Position numbers and translations under genes: made by a program
Assembly: GCA_029298735.1 (NCBI GenBank)
Contig: JANSLP010000041.1
Coordinates: 1-64,000 of the forward strand
Length of the DNA stretch: 64,000 nucleotides
Origin: Ophiostoma sp. CBS 140.51
Taxonomy: Eukaryota; Ascomycota; Sordariomycetes; Ophiostomatales; Ophiostomataceae
Direction of reading: 5' to 3'
The notes under the pieces: model-generated
What the model saw: only the letters and a program-made list of their open reading frames with translations
What the model was told of the DNA's origin: nothing
Database searches by the model: none
Part shown: one piece after another, positions 10,971 through 20,890 of the stretch
Position numbering within the stretch: the first letter of the stretch is position 1
How the letters are laid out: the number at the start of each line of letters is the position of its first letter

Positions 10971-12476
10971 TTACAGCTCCTCGTGAACAACCTCAGTGAC
11001 GGCAGCGATGGTCTCCTTAGCAGGGGTAGCGTCAAAGTTAAAGATCTCAGTAATCTTGTCGAGGTGGGCGCCCATGAACCAGGCAGCGCCGACCATCAGA
11101 CCACCGACAATGACCAGCATGGCAATGACGGCACCGACCAGGACCAGGCCGTCAGCGAGAGGCAGGGCCTTCTCGTCACCGGCAGGGCCAGCAGCCTTCT
11201 TCTCGGCCTGGATCTTCTTGATGTCCTGGGTAGGGAAGATGGACTCGATGAACTGCTCAATCTTGCCGCACTGCAGGCTGATTTCGGTGTAGAGCGGGTC
11301 GCGGGGGTCGTTCTTCTTGTGGATGCGGTGGATGTAGCGGCGGAAGACGTCGCAGACAACACGCAGGTTCTGGGTAGACTCGCTCATGAGCTGGCAGGCG
11401 TCGCCCTTGGAGATCTTGAGGTGGCTGTGGAAGATCTTGGGGTTGCGGAAAACGAGCTCGAGCGTGGCAATGGCCATGGACTGGGGGATGGCGACGAAGT
11501 TGAAGACACTCTGGTCGCGGATGCCGGCCATGTAGAACAGGCACTCGTCAGCGTGCTTGAGCGCGTTCAGGACCATCTCGGACGAGCACTCAAGCGCCTT
11601 CTGGACCTTGGCTGGGTCCGAGGTGTCAAACATGTCCTCCCACTTGTCGACGTGCTTGCTCCAAATCTCCTTGGGCCAGAAACGGCGCTTGTCGACAAAG
11701 TCCTCGTGCACGTCACGGATAATGTTGGTCTTTTGCAAGAACTGACCCATGGACTCAGTCAGCTGCGGGCGCTCCAGCAGGACCGGGTTGGCCAGCTTGG
11801 ACTCGACAAAGAGACGGGTCAGACCGTCACCGACAAGACCGGCCACGTAGTGGCAGTACAGCTCGTAGTCGGCGATGCTGTTGACGCCGTTGGCGTTGTG
11901 CTCGGCGTTCAGCGCGTAGTCGGCCATGCCGTTGCCCATCTTGGTGGTGATGTCACGGACAATGGCATAGTACTCGGGCTTCATGCGCTTCAACTCGACA
12001 ATGACCTGGTCAAAGTGGACGAGCAGCTCGCGGTCCTTCTCGTTGGGGCCGTTCTCCGTGAAAGTCCAGCCGTCAATCTCCATGTTGGAGTCGAAGTTGC
12101 GCAGCAGCGGGATCTTCTTCTCGTTGGGCAGGGTCATGTCGTCCTCGATGGTGTCGAGGCCGCGCAGGGCCAGGTAGAAGAGGCAGATGGGCATGAGCAG
12201 CTCGGGGTTCAGCTCCTTGATGACGGCGGCAAAACTGCGCGAGGTCAGGTCGAGGTACTTGAAGCATGCCCGCTCAGTCTCGGACTCCTTTGACGGGTCA
12301 CGGATGTGGACGGGGTCGTGCCACACCTTCCTAGGTGTTGTTAGCAGAGGCGTCTTGGGGTATAAGAGGGAAAGGAGGAAAAAGAAAGCACACGAGCATG
12401 ATGCTTACCATTGGATGATTGACCGCAGCTGCTTGGGGTGCACCAAAAGGTACGCAATTTCTCCTGCGGACGGCAT
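10971..12476 (-). CDS. ERG9: Squalene synthase (farnesyl-diphosphate farnesyltransferase), 475 aa, two exons
   Basis: Condenses two farnesyl diphosphates via presqualene diphosphate to squalene, the first committed step of sterol synthesis, at the ER membrane. Exon 1 is 12409-12476 and exon 2 is 10971-12330. The 78-nt intron has donor GTAAGC and acceptor CTAACAACACCTAG, and joins in frame to give IIQWKVWHDPV, a conserved N-terminal block of fungal squalene synthases. Both Asp-rich Mg2+/diphosphate motifs are intact: DTIEDD at 82-87 and DVHED at 229-233. TSRSFAAVI precedes the first. The C-terminus carries a hydrophobic anchor at about 418-445 (LVLVGAVIAMLVIVGGLMVG), as expected for a tail-anchored ER enzyme. 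Length matches the family. The first exon is easily missed because it encodes only 22 complete codons. No neighbouring ergosterol or terpene genes are seen. Confidence 0.97.
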
Positions 12477-15214
12477 GGTGATGTGTGTGTGTGTTGTGGA
12501 GGGAGGGTGGGGGAAGAAGAGAGTGTGAGAGAAAAAGAGAAAAGAGGAAAGTATATGTGTCGATGTGTCGACCCGGTGATGTTTGAGCTGAGGGTTTCGA
12601 CCCTGTGCAGCTTCCAAAAAAGGGACCTCGCAGGCTTTTTGTGCTCGTCGGTCTTTCGGTTGAACTTTCCGGTCGAGCGTTATCCCTCGTGGCAATTCGG
12701 CAGGAGGTGACGCGCCGATAGAAGGAAGGATCGCACGTGGAATCGGGAGGCAGAGAAGGCGGTTGAGGGATTGGAACGGAAGTGATGAAGATGAGAAAAT
12801 GGGAGAGAAATTGGAAATGAGGCAGGAAGCAAGACGAAGAAAGATGCAGAGAACCATAGAAGGAGGGCACAGAAAGGCACAGTGGTGGACGGAAAAAACG
12901 TGGCCCCGGCAAAATTGGCGGGCAGTGAAAAGTCCGCCGTTGCGATTAGCACCGAGTTAGCACGTTTGGCTGGCGTTACAGTGGCCGTGAGAAGGATCAG
13001 AAAAAAGACAGAGGGAAAGAGGAGAAAGAGGAGAAGAAAAAAGAAGACTGTACCTAAACAAGGAAGGCACAGCCCACTCATTCACAGCCCGTAGCCAGTC
13101 ACAAGAGGCTCTGCCCAACAAAATGGAGTAGCACTCGGGGTTACTCCGCAAACGCTGGAAGAAATGGCGAGGGTCAACAGAATCTGTGGGGACAGAAGGC
13201 ATAATTGGCCAATGACGCTCCGGGTAAGCCCCTGAGGAAAGTGGGGGCGAACAACCATGAAAGAAAGTTGAGATTTGGTGAGATGCGACGTGAGGTGAGC
13301 CGATGAGAGCGGTGAGACACGGCAGATTCTGACCACCATGTGGTGAAGAGTGTGTGAACAAGGCAAGGTTTTGCTTTGAAGGGGGATGTTGATGGTTGTC
13401 TAGTATCTTGGTTTTGTGCTGAATTATTCTTTGATATGTTTTGAGAACGAATATTCATTTTGCTCTTTATCTGAGTAATGGGGATATGGCTTTCAAATTT
13501 TTTCGATTTTTATTGATTTTTCAAATTGAATTTGAAATAAAAAGACAGAAGATTCCATGAAAAATAACCGACTTGCAACATTCAAATCACCAACCAACAC
13601 ATAACAATTTGAACATCTTATCGAACAAGCACATTTGTATTCCTCCCCTAACTACATCGTACATTGCTCCTATTTTACAATTGCGAAGACTGCTCCCCTA
13701 CGTTGCCCTCGCTTGCCACCAGTCGGAGTTGTGAGACTGCCGTTGGCACCTTGTCAGGGGGACCCGCCTTGTGTCACTTGCATATTGATATCATGCACTT
13801 TTGACACAACAATTGGGACGGGTGATTTGCCAGTTGCCAGTCCAGAGAATTCTTTGGACGAGTGGCAAGGCTGAATGAGAAACGTTCACCTTGTTGGCTT
13901 GCGACATGAGAAGCCAGATGTGGTGATGTTCTATCCAGATGTGACAATTTATTGTGGGCCCACAGTGACAGACACTCTTAACAGTGATTTGAGCAAATGT
14001 TATTTTGCAACAAATTCGGACACTTTTCTCATTGAAAGCCTCTCTGATTGTTTGAAACGCTTTCCTGATCCCCTCACAGCCCTACGCACAGGCATAGTTC
14101 CTCTGCAGCCTCGTGTGGTCTGGGCGTAGAACGACCCAAGGACAGTGCGTATACTGTGTTGAATACAATTCGCACGGACTGTGTAACCAGGTTTGGCAGT
14201 GTCGTCTTATTGCAGCTTTATTGCCTCGCCTGCATGGAGCATGCAGCAGCAAAGGGCGGTAAGAGCTGTCTGCAGCTACGCCAAAAGAGCACTATCATGC
14301 ACACCGTCGGTTGAGATGTGATGACCTTCTTCGTCCTACTCCGTGTCCGTTCTATCGTAATTCTGATGTGGAATGCAGTGTCTGAGGATGGACGCAAGCG
14401 GTGGTCAAGCTTACTAATTCTGAACTGCCTGTTTCTTACAGCGGATTACAGCGCACAAACACAGTGCCAGAGTACCATTTGGTCGTGATTGGAAATCTGA
14501 CGGCCTCACAATACGAGCTTTTGTTCAGCCGCTCCAAAGCACCGCCGTCGATAACACTCGTATCAAGTTTGTTCCTTTACATCCCTTTGTAAGGCTCAAC
14601 GAAAACCTGTACCTACTTCGTACTGCTAGCCGCACGGCTGGTCCCCTCCAGATACGACCATTGGAACGACGCCACCAAAACTGGCCAATCTCAGAGTCCA
14701 CTGTGCGCGAACCCCCTGGCCTCCTGGGGCTAATTTTGGTCTATGAGAGGTAGATTTGTGGACTAATACTTCGTAGTACACAGTTAGCGGGCGGTCTCGC
14801 CCAAGTCTCGCCCAAGGTCTCGAAGATTTGCCCCTCTTCTCCCACATTCTGCGTGCTCTGTAATTGATTTGCGCCCTTCTGTCACTCTGTCAACCCCCCC
14901 CCTCAGCAGCAAGCCACCGCGCCCGCACCCCTCTATTTTGGAGTGCACACCATCTGAGCAGCACTTTGCACTGCACCTCTAGAGGGACAGGCTGTTCCAC
15001 AAAAGGGCCCCTTTTCTTCTTCTCACCGATTGTTTGCTGTCCTCTTTTCCCTCGTTCCTTCCTTTTTGTCTTCTTGCCTTCCTGTTGTGTTTTTGTCCTC
15101 CCCAACACTCGCTTTTCTGTTCAACTCTGATCATTACATCCAGCTTCAATCATCTCCATCTTCATCCCATCTACTCTACCTTCTTCTCCCACCTCCCACA
15201 CACACACATTCACA
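12477..15214. other. Divergent intergenic region between ERG9 and the UDP-rhamnose reductase-like gene
   Basis: 2.7 kb holding the promoters of two divergent genes. 12480-13080 is CT-rich on the ERG9 strand (probable leader). About 13490-13600 is AT-rich with a perfect short inverted repeat (TTCAAATTGAATTTGAA). About 15000-15214 is CT-rich on the plus strand and ends in a run of CA repeats just before the next ATG. Frames of 60-130 codons here have no family resemblance. Confidence 0.6.
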
Positions 15215-16117
15215 ATGGCTGCTGCTCCTCTGCCCGCTCCCACCGCCAACCGCTTCCTCATCTGGGGTGGCGAGGGCTGGGTCGCCGGCCACCTCAAGAG
15301 CCTCCTCGAGAAGGCTGGCAAGGAGGTCTACTCCACCACCATCCGCATGGAGAACCGCGAGAGCGTCATTGCCGAGCTCGAGCGCGTCCAGCCCACCCAC
15401 GTCCTGAACGCTGCTGGCAGCACGGGCCGCCCCAATGTCGACTGGTGCGAGGACAACAAGGAGGCCACCATGCGCTCCAACGTCATTGGCACCCTCAACC
15501 TGACGGACGCCTGCTTCCTCAAGGGCATCCACGTTACCGTCTTTGCCACTGGCTGCATCTACCAGTACGACGAGGCCCACCCCTGGGGCGGCCCCGGCTT
15601 CAAGGAGACCGACGCGGCCAACTTTGACGGCAGCTTCTACTCGGAGACCAAGGCCCACGTCGAGTCCATCATGAAGAACTACGCCAACGCCCTGATCCTG
15701 CGCCTTCGCATGCCCGTCTCGGACGACCTGCACTCGCGCAACTTTGTCACCAAGATCTCCAAGTACGAGCGCGTCGTCGACATTCCCAACTCCAACACCA
15801 TCCTGACCGACCTGCTGCCCGCGTCGATCCTGCTGGCCGAGCACAAGGAGACGGGTGTCTACAACTTCACCAACCCCGGCGCCATCTCGCATAACGAGGT
15901 GCTGTCGCTCTTCAAGGAGATTGTCCGCCCCAGCTTTACCTGGAAGAACTTCTCGCTCGAGGAGCAGGCCAAGGTCATCAAGGCCGGCCGCTCCAACTGC
16001 GAGCTCGACACCACCAAGCTCATCACCAAGCTCAAGGAGTACAACTACGAGGTCCCCGAGATCCACGCCGCCTACCGCGGCTGCTTCGAGCGCATGAAGG
16101 CTGCCGGTGTGCAGTAA
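15215..16117 (+). CDS. UDP-4-keto-6-deoxyglucose 3,5-epimerase/4-reductase-like (NRS/ER family), 300 aa
   Basis: Short-chain dehydrogenase/RmlD-like protein. The NADPH-binding loop WGGEGWVAG lies at 17-25, and the catalytic YxxxK is Tyr142-Lys146 (FYSETKAHVE). FATGCIYQYDEAHPW (110-124) and the preceding block HVLNAAGSTGRPNVDWCE match the plant and fungal NRS/ER group, which makes the last step(s) to UDP-rhamnose from UDP-4-keto-6-deoxyglucose. The family knowledge is good; actual substrate use is inferred. There is no intron and the length is typical for the monofunctional ER enzyme. Codons are overwhelmingly C-ending, suggesting strong expression. The expected partner, an NDP-glucose 4,6-dehydratase, is not in the window. 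The ATG at 15215 follows a CA-rich leader. A 317-codon frame on the opposite strand is a codon-bias shadow. Confidence 0.9.
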   Translation: MAAAPLPAPTANRFLIWGGEGWVAGHLKSLLEKAGKEVYSTTIRMENRESVIAELERVQPTHVLNAAGSTGRPNVDWCEDNKEATMRSNVIGTLNLTDACFLKGIHVTVFATGCIYQYDEAHPWGGPGFKETDAANFDGSFYSETKAHVESIMKNYANALILRLRMPVSDDLHSRNFVTKISKYERVVDIPNSNTILTDLLPASILLAEHKETGVYNFTNPGAISHNEVLSLFKEIVRPSFTWKNFSLEEQAKVIKAGRSNCELDTTKLITKLKEYNYEVPEIHAAYRGCFERMKAAGVQ

Positions 16118-17073
16118 TTGCACGAACACTCGGTGGTAGGCCGTCGACAGACGGCCGTGTCTTCAAGTTGACACACTGGACCATATAATGATTTTGGATG
16201 GAAACAGTTAGACAATTGAAAAAAGACGACGAGCGAGCGCCGAGCCAAACTGCTTTGTCTGTCCCTTTTTGGATTCTGGGATTTTTTTGTTCTCTGTCTC
16301 TTTTTCTCTCTTTTTGGCTACTAGATATCCTATAAACTTCTTGCCAGGATTGCCAGTTTTTTGACTATACAATATACACCAGCGTGTGGATTTTCTTGTT
16401 ACTACTGTTGTACAATGCGTGATGTCGTGCAATGCGTGAATTGATTGTGTCTTTCGTAGCTGTATCTTGCTGTTGTTTGCTGTGCTATGTTTGCTTCTGT
16501 CGAATTGACCCCTCTGATTTGGTGGGACTGAAAGATAAGGTGATAGGGAAGGACACGTGATATTACACGTGTAGCACCCGCCAACATCAGATTAAATTTC
16601 TGCCTACCCACCCGGCGTGCCCCGCTACAGAAGAGAAAAAAACGTGTGCCTTTCACAAGGGAGCGCCGGCGGTTGGCACCTGCGTGATGACGAAGCTGCC
16701 AAACAGGGCAGCCCGGGTCGCTTGCTTTCGTTCACAAACGCTTTGTCTTTTTACACAGTAAAAGAGGCAGCCTCCCTCAACGTCACTTTTCACTTTTTCG
16801 AAGCCCAATCCCACCCTGCAACTCTTTCTACCCTTCTTCTACCAACGATACCCCTAGAAGGCAGGGCACAACAACAATCTTTTCGAGAGGCGATAGCAAT
16901 CTACCCATCGCTTCCGCCCTTTTTGCTTTTTTGCTGTTTGGCCCCCGACCGCCACATCAACGGTTGTCAACAACCAACCAACAACCAACCAACAACCAAC
17001 GTTTCCACGTTTTGCGAACGATCGACACTCGACACACACCTTTCCTACTTCTTCGCCCGTACACATCTTCACG
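16118..17073. other. Intergenic region upstream of the J-protein gene
   Basis: Contains the 3' region of the reductase-like gene (AT-rich to about 16450) and the promoter and leader of the J-protein gene. The leader has a short 11-bp CAACCAACCAA repeat at 16971-17000. No gene is supported. Confidence 0.65.
16971..17000 (+). repeat. Short CAACCAACCAA repeat in a 5' leader
   Basis: Two full and one partial copy of an 11-bp unit lie about 75 nt upstream of the J-protein ATG, probably within its 5' untranslated region. Low in complexity and unstructured; no function is claimed. Confidence 0.6.
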
Positions 17074-18786
17074 ATGGTGGTCGACACCGCCTACTACGAC
17101 CTGCTGGGCGTCGCGCCCACGGCGACGGAGCTCGAGATCAAAAAGGCCTACCGGAAACAGGCTATCGTCCACCACCCGGACAAGAACCCCAACGATCCGA
17201 CGGCGCACGAAAAGTTCCAGGCGATTGGCGAAGCGTACCAGGTGCTGCAGGACGAGGACCTGCGCAAAGCCTACGACAAGTATGGCAAGGACGCGTCTAA
17301 GCCGTCCGAGGGCTTCGTGGACCCAGGCGAGTTCTTTACGAGCATCTTTGGTGGCGATGCGTTTGTCGACTGGATCGGCGAGATTTCGCTCATGAAGGAT
17401 TTGACGGCGACCATGGACATTACCATTTCGGAAGAGGAGGAGGCGGCGGCGGCGGCCGCTGCTGCAGAGGAAGAGGGTGCTGCCGGCGCTTCAACCGGCG
17501 CTTCAACTGGTGCCGCAGACGAGGAGTTCCCCGACATGGACGCGGCCATGAAGGAGAGCCTGAAGACGGCCAAGGCCGAGGAGGCCAAGGCGGAAGAGGC
17601 GGCCGCAGCAGCCGAAGGCGGGCACGTTAAGCCCCCACCCGCTTACGTTGCTGAGGAGGAGCACCACGGCAAGGGCGAGCCCGTCCCGTCGTCTGCGTCT
17701 GCCGCCAAGGCGTCCCCAGCAGCTACAGGTGCTGCCGCCTCGCCCGCGAGCTCCGGCCGCAACACCCCGAGCCGCCATGCCATCCCCATTCGCCCGGCCC
17801 TGATGGACCGCCCCTCGGACGAGGCCGGCGAGTCCTCATCGGCTGGTGGTGCTGGCGCTGACGTTGCGGAGGACGGCAGCGGCAAGAAGAAGAAGGGCAA
17901 GTCCGGGCTATCCAAGGAACAGCGCGAACAGCTCGCCGCCTATGAGAAGGAGCGCGCGCGCGTGCGCCAGGAGCGTGTCGACACGCTGGTGCGCAAGCTG
18001 CAGGACCGTGTCTCGGTGTGGACGGAGACGGACCGCAGCGGCGATGTGACGCGCGCGTTCCAAGAAAAGATCCGCTTGGAAGTCGAGGAGCTCAAAATGG
18101 AGTCATTTGGTATCGACATTCTGCACGCCATTGGCCAGACGTACGTCTCCAAAGCCACGGGCCTGCTGCGCAGCCAAAAGCTCTTTGGCATCAGCGGCTT
18201 CTTTAGCCGGATGCGCGACAAGGGCACGCTGGTCAAGGATACGTGGAACACGATTAGTTCCGCCATCGAGGCGCAGCAGACCATGGAGGAGATGGCGCGG
18301 ATGGAGGAGCGGGGCGGCGAGGACTGGACGGACGAGAAGCGCGGCGAGTACGAGCGGCGTGTCACGGGCAAGATCCTGACGGCGGCGTGGCGCGGCAGCA
18401 AGTTTGAGATTCAGAGCGTGCTGCGGGACGTGTGCGACGCGCTGCTGCATGATAAGAAGGTGCCCCTCCAGAAACGGCTGCAGCGGGCCGAGGCGCTGGT
18501 GCTGATTGGCGACGTCTGCAATAGGGCACAGCGGACACCCGAAGAGGAGGGCGACTACATGGCCTTTGAGCAGCTGGTGGCCGAGGCGGCGATGAAGAAG
18601 GACAAGGAGTCCAAGAAGAAGAACAAGGACAAAGAGGGCGGCAAGGAGGGGAAGGACGGCAAGCGTGCTTCACCATGGGCGCGCCACAACAAAGAGGCTG
18701 GTGAGCAGTCGGACCCTGACGATGCGGCGTTCCGGGCGGCGGCCAAGGAGGCTGCTGCCGAGGCGCCCAACGTCCCGCGGTCTTAG
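17074..18786 (+). CDS. Class C J-domain co-chaperone with DnaJ-X-type C-terminus (Caj1/Djp1-like), 570 aa
   Basis: Begins directly with a J domain (YYDLLGVAPTATELEIKKAYRK) and has the HPD triad at 34-36 in IVHHPDKNPN; the domain ends near residue 72 (LRKAYDKYGKD). No Gly/Phe or Cys-repeat zinc domain follows, so it is class C. Residues about 120-275 are Ala/Glu-rich low complexity. From about residue 285 comes a helical region (SKEQREQLAAYEKERARVRQ, then LRSQKLFGISGFFSRMRDKG) matching the DnaJ-X domain of yeast Caj1/Djp1. The family stimulates Hsp70 ATPase; Djp1 acts in peroxisomal and mitochondrial precursor targeting and Caj1 at the membrane. Which of these applies is not decidable. The C-terminus is Lys-rich. 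No intron is needed. Confidence 0.92.
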   Translation: MVVDTAYYDLLGVAPTATELEIKKAYRKQAIVHHPDKNPNDPTAHEKFQAIGEAYQVLQDEDLRKAYDKYGKDASKPSEGFVDPGEFFTSIFGGDAFVDWIGEISLMKDLTATMDITISEEEEAAAAAAAAEEEGAAGASTGASTGAADEEFPDMDAAMKESLKTAKAEEAKAEEAAAAAEGGHVKPPPAYVAEEEHHGKGEPVPSSASAAKASPAATGAAASPASSGRNTPSRHAIPIRPALMDRPSDEAGESSSAGGAGADVAEDGSGKKKKGKSGLSKEQREQLAAYEKERARVRQERVDTLVRKLQDRVSVWTETDRSGDVTRAFQEKIRLEVEELKMESFGIDILHAIGQTYVSKATGLLRSQKLFGISGFFSRMRDKGTLVKDTWNTISSAIEAQQTMEEMARMEERGGEDWTDEKRGEYERRVTGKILTAAWRGSKFEIQSVLRDVCDALLHDKKVPLQKRLQRAEALVLIGDVCNRAQRTPEEEGDYMAFEQLVAEAAMKKDKESKKKNKDKEGGKEGKDGKRASPWARHNKEAGEQSDPDDAAFRAAAKEAAAEAPNVPRS

Positions 18787-20890
18787 AAGGGGCCGGTTCT
18801 GTAGGCGGCGGCCAGTCACCTCCTCTTGTCGTGCGCGATCCCCGTGTCGCGTGAGCTTGGGTATGAAACACCCAACTGACGGCCGTTTGGTGGTTTGCTG
18901 TCCCTATTTTTGTTCCTTGTTTGTCGTTTAGCCAGGTGACGACAGAGGCTGTCTCGTCACATTTGTTTTTCTTTGCCTCTGCGTCTTACCCTTTTCATGT
19001 AGAGAACTGGTTGTTGCCTCCCAGTATTATTGTCCTGTTACACAGATATACATCCATAGCTTACTTCTCCGTCTTCCCTTCCGCACTTTTTGTCATTCCC
19101 CATCTCCACAACCCATCTCTGCCATAGCACGAAAGTGTCATTTGACCTCGTTTGATAGGCACACCTAGATATTTCTCATTCAATATTTTATTAGCTGTTA
19201 CAAGCTTTCCCAAGCCATTGGTACTAGTCAGGTACAGAGAGGGATTGTAGTATCCTTTCGTGCCCCTCCATGCATGTTGTGACGCTATGAACTGAATCCT
19301 TGATGTTTATCTCATACCTGCGATTGATATACATACGGTGGATTACTATTGATATCGTATTGATATCGTATGTGGTTATGACTGTTTACGATTATTTACG
19401 ACGTTTATGTAGCATCGGCCGTGACTAGATGCCGAGGAATTCGAAGATAGTCCGAGCATCGTCAAATTTCCCCAGATCCTCGTCATTGTCGTCACATTGA
19501 GGAAACCGCATAAAACAACCCCTCTTCTCTGGCATCTACGTCACCAATCGCATCGTGAGACATGTCGACGATTGTTGTTCAATTCTGTGGACTGTCTCTA
19601 ACATAGCAAAATAGAAGTCTCAACAGAATTGTCGAGTCTGGACGAAGGGATCTCCAGCCGTCTATTTTGCTCATTGTTTATTGTCCATTGTCTTGTTTAC
19701 ACCGCCAGAAGTCTACAGTGGGCCGTTGGGCGTCGAGAAAGTCGAGAAAATAGGGAAATAGGGAGAAATTCCCCACTGTTAGCGCTATGATCCACCTTGC
19801 TGCCCGAGATGGACAGCCGGCGTCTTTCTGCAGCATGCAGTGTTTGAGTACTTGCAGATGTTTAGGACAGGATGCAAAGTCGAGCTGAATTCGATTTCGA
19901 AAGGATCTCGAAAACGAAAACAACAAAACACGAAACACCCTTGCCTCGAGCTTCTTAACGCATGACGCGCTCTGCCAGTAGACTCGGTCCAAGGACACAT
20001 TGGCACAAATCGTGGGGTATTGATCGCATTGTAGGCACACTAAAGGCCCCTATATTGCAGCGCAACTAAGTAAACAATGGAACGCTGCCACGCTGAAGCC
20101 GGCCGCTAGCAGTGTAAACAAGGAAACAAAACAGAGGAAAAACACAAAAAGGGAAGGAACGGCAGGGGGCGGCAGAGCCGGAAGGTGGCCCGAACATGGG
20201 ATGAAATTCGATCAAATCAACCGTAAAATAGTATGAAATGCCGACAATAACACTCATAGAGAGATTTTCTTCTTGATATCAGCACTGATGACACCGACGA
20301 CAGTGAGCACGTTCCAATATTGCCCAGGATTTGCCCGAGGCTGCCCAGAAATGCAATCACAACAGCACAACAGAGTTTGGCTGGATATGCATTCCGATCG
20401 GCATTCATCGACACCCTGCATCACGTGTATACGTGCCTGAGACTTTTCCGTACAGATAATACTGTTTTTGAAGCAATTTGTGTGCCTTTGTGAAGCACTG
20501 CCGTCCTGCAGGGGGAGGGACTCGGCAGGGATACTCGTTGTTTTGGTGGAGATCGCGTAGACAGGCGGTGTATTTTGGGGGCATTTTTGGTGGAAAATGG
20601 GGGCATTTTGGTGGACTGTCAACTGGAGACAAAACTTGGCCAGGACGGGATAAGAAGGGATGCAAGGCCCAGCCACCCACACCGCTTTGTTGGAGAGTAG
20701 GGGAAAAAGCGTGAGAAAACCGACCAAGAAAAAAAAGTACGAAAACCGCCGGGAAGCCACTGCCCAAAGAAAGGGGGGAAAAAAAAAGGCAGAAAGGAAG
20801 GGCAAAAAAGAGCCAAAAAGCACGCCAGAAAGTCACGCCCTAAAACAGCCCGCTAAAATACAGCGCCAAAATAGCGGGCGCCCAACCACC
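18787..20890. other. Intergenic region, no gene supported
   Basis: 2.1 kb. 18787-19130 is the J-protein 3' region. 19140-20250 is moderately AT-rich with stops in all frames. 20450-20890 is G-rich then A-rich and is probably the promoter and leader of the large disordered protein. An in-frame ATG at 20660 would add 77 Lys-rich residues to that protein. Confidence 0.55.

Noticed and set aside
10935..12293. 452-codon open frame on the plus strand opposite ERG9
   Set aside because: Leu/Val/Asp/Gly-rich composition typical of the reverse complement of a strongly codon-biased gene; no ATG context, domain or intron logic, and ERG9 on the other strand is certain.
13635..14600. Short frames between ERG9 and the reductase-like gene
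   Set aside because: 60-85 codons, no domains, no compatible splice sites.
15176..16129. 317-codon frame on the minus strand opposite the NRS/ER-like gene
   Set aside because: Codon-bias shadow of a C-ending-codon gene; composition (Val, Leu, Gly, Asp) is non-specific.
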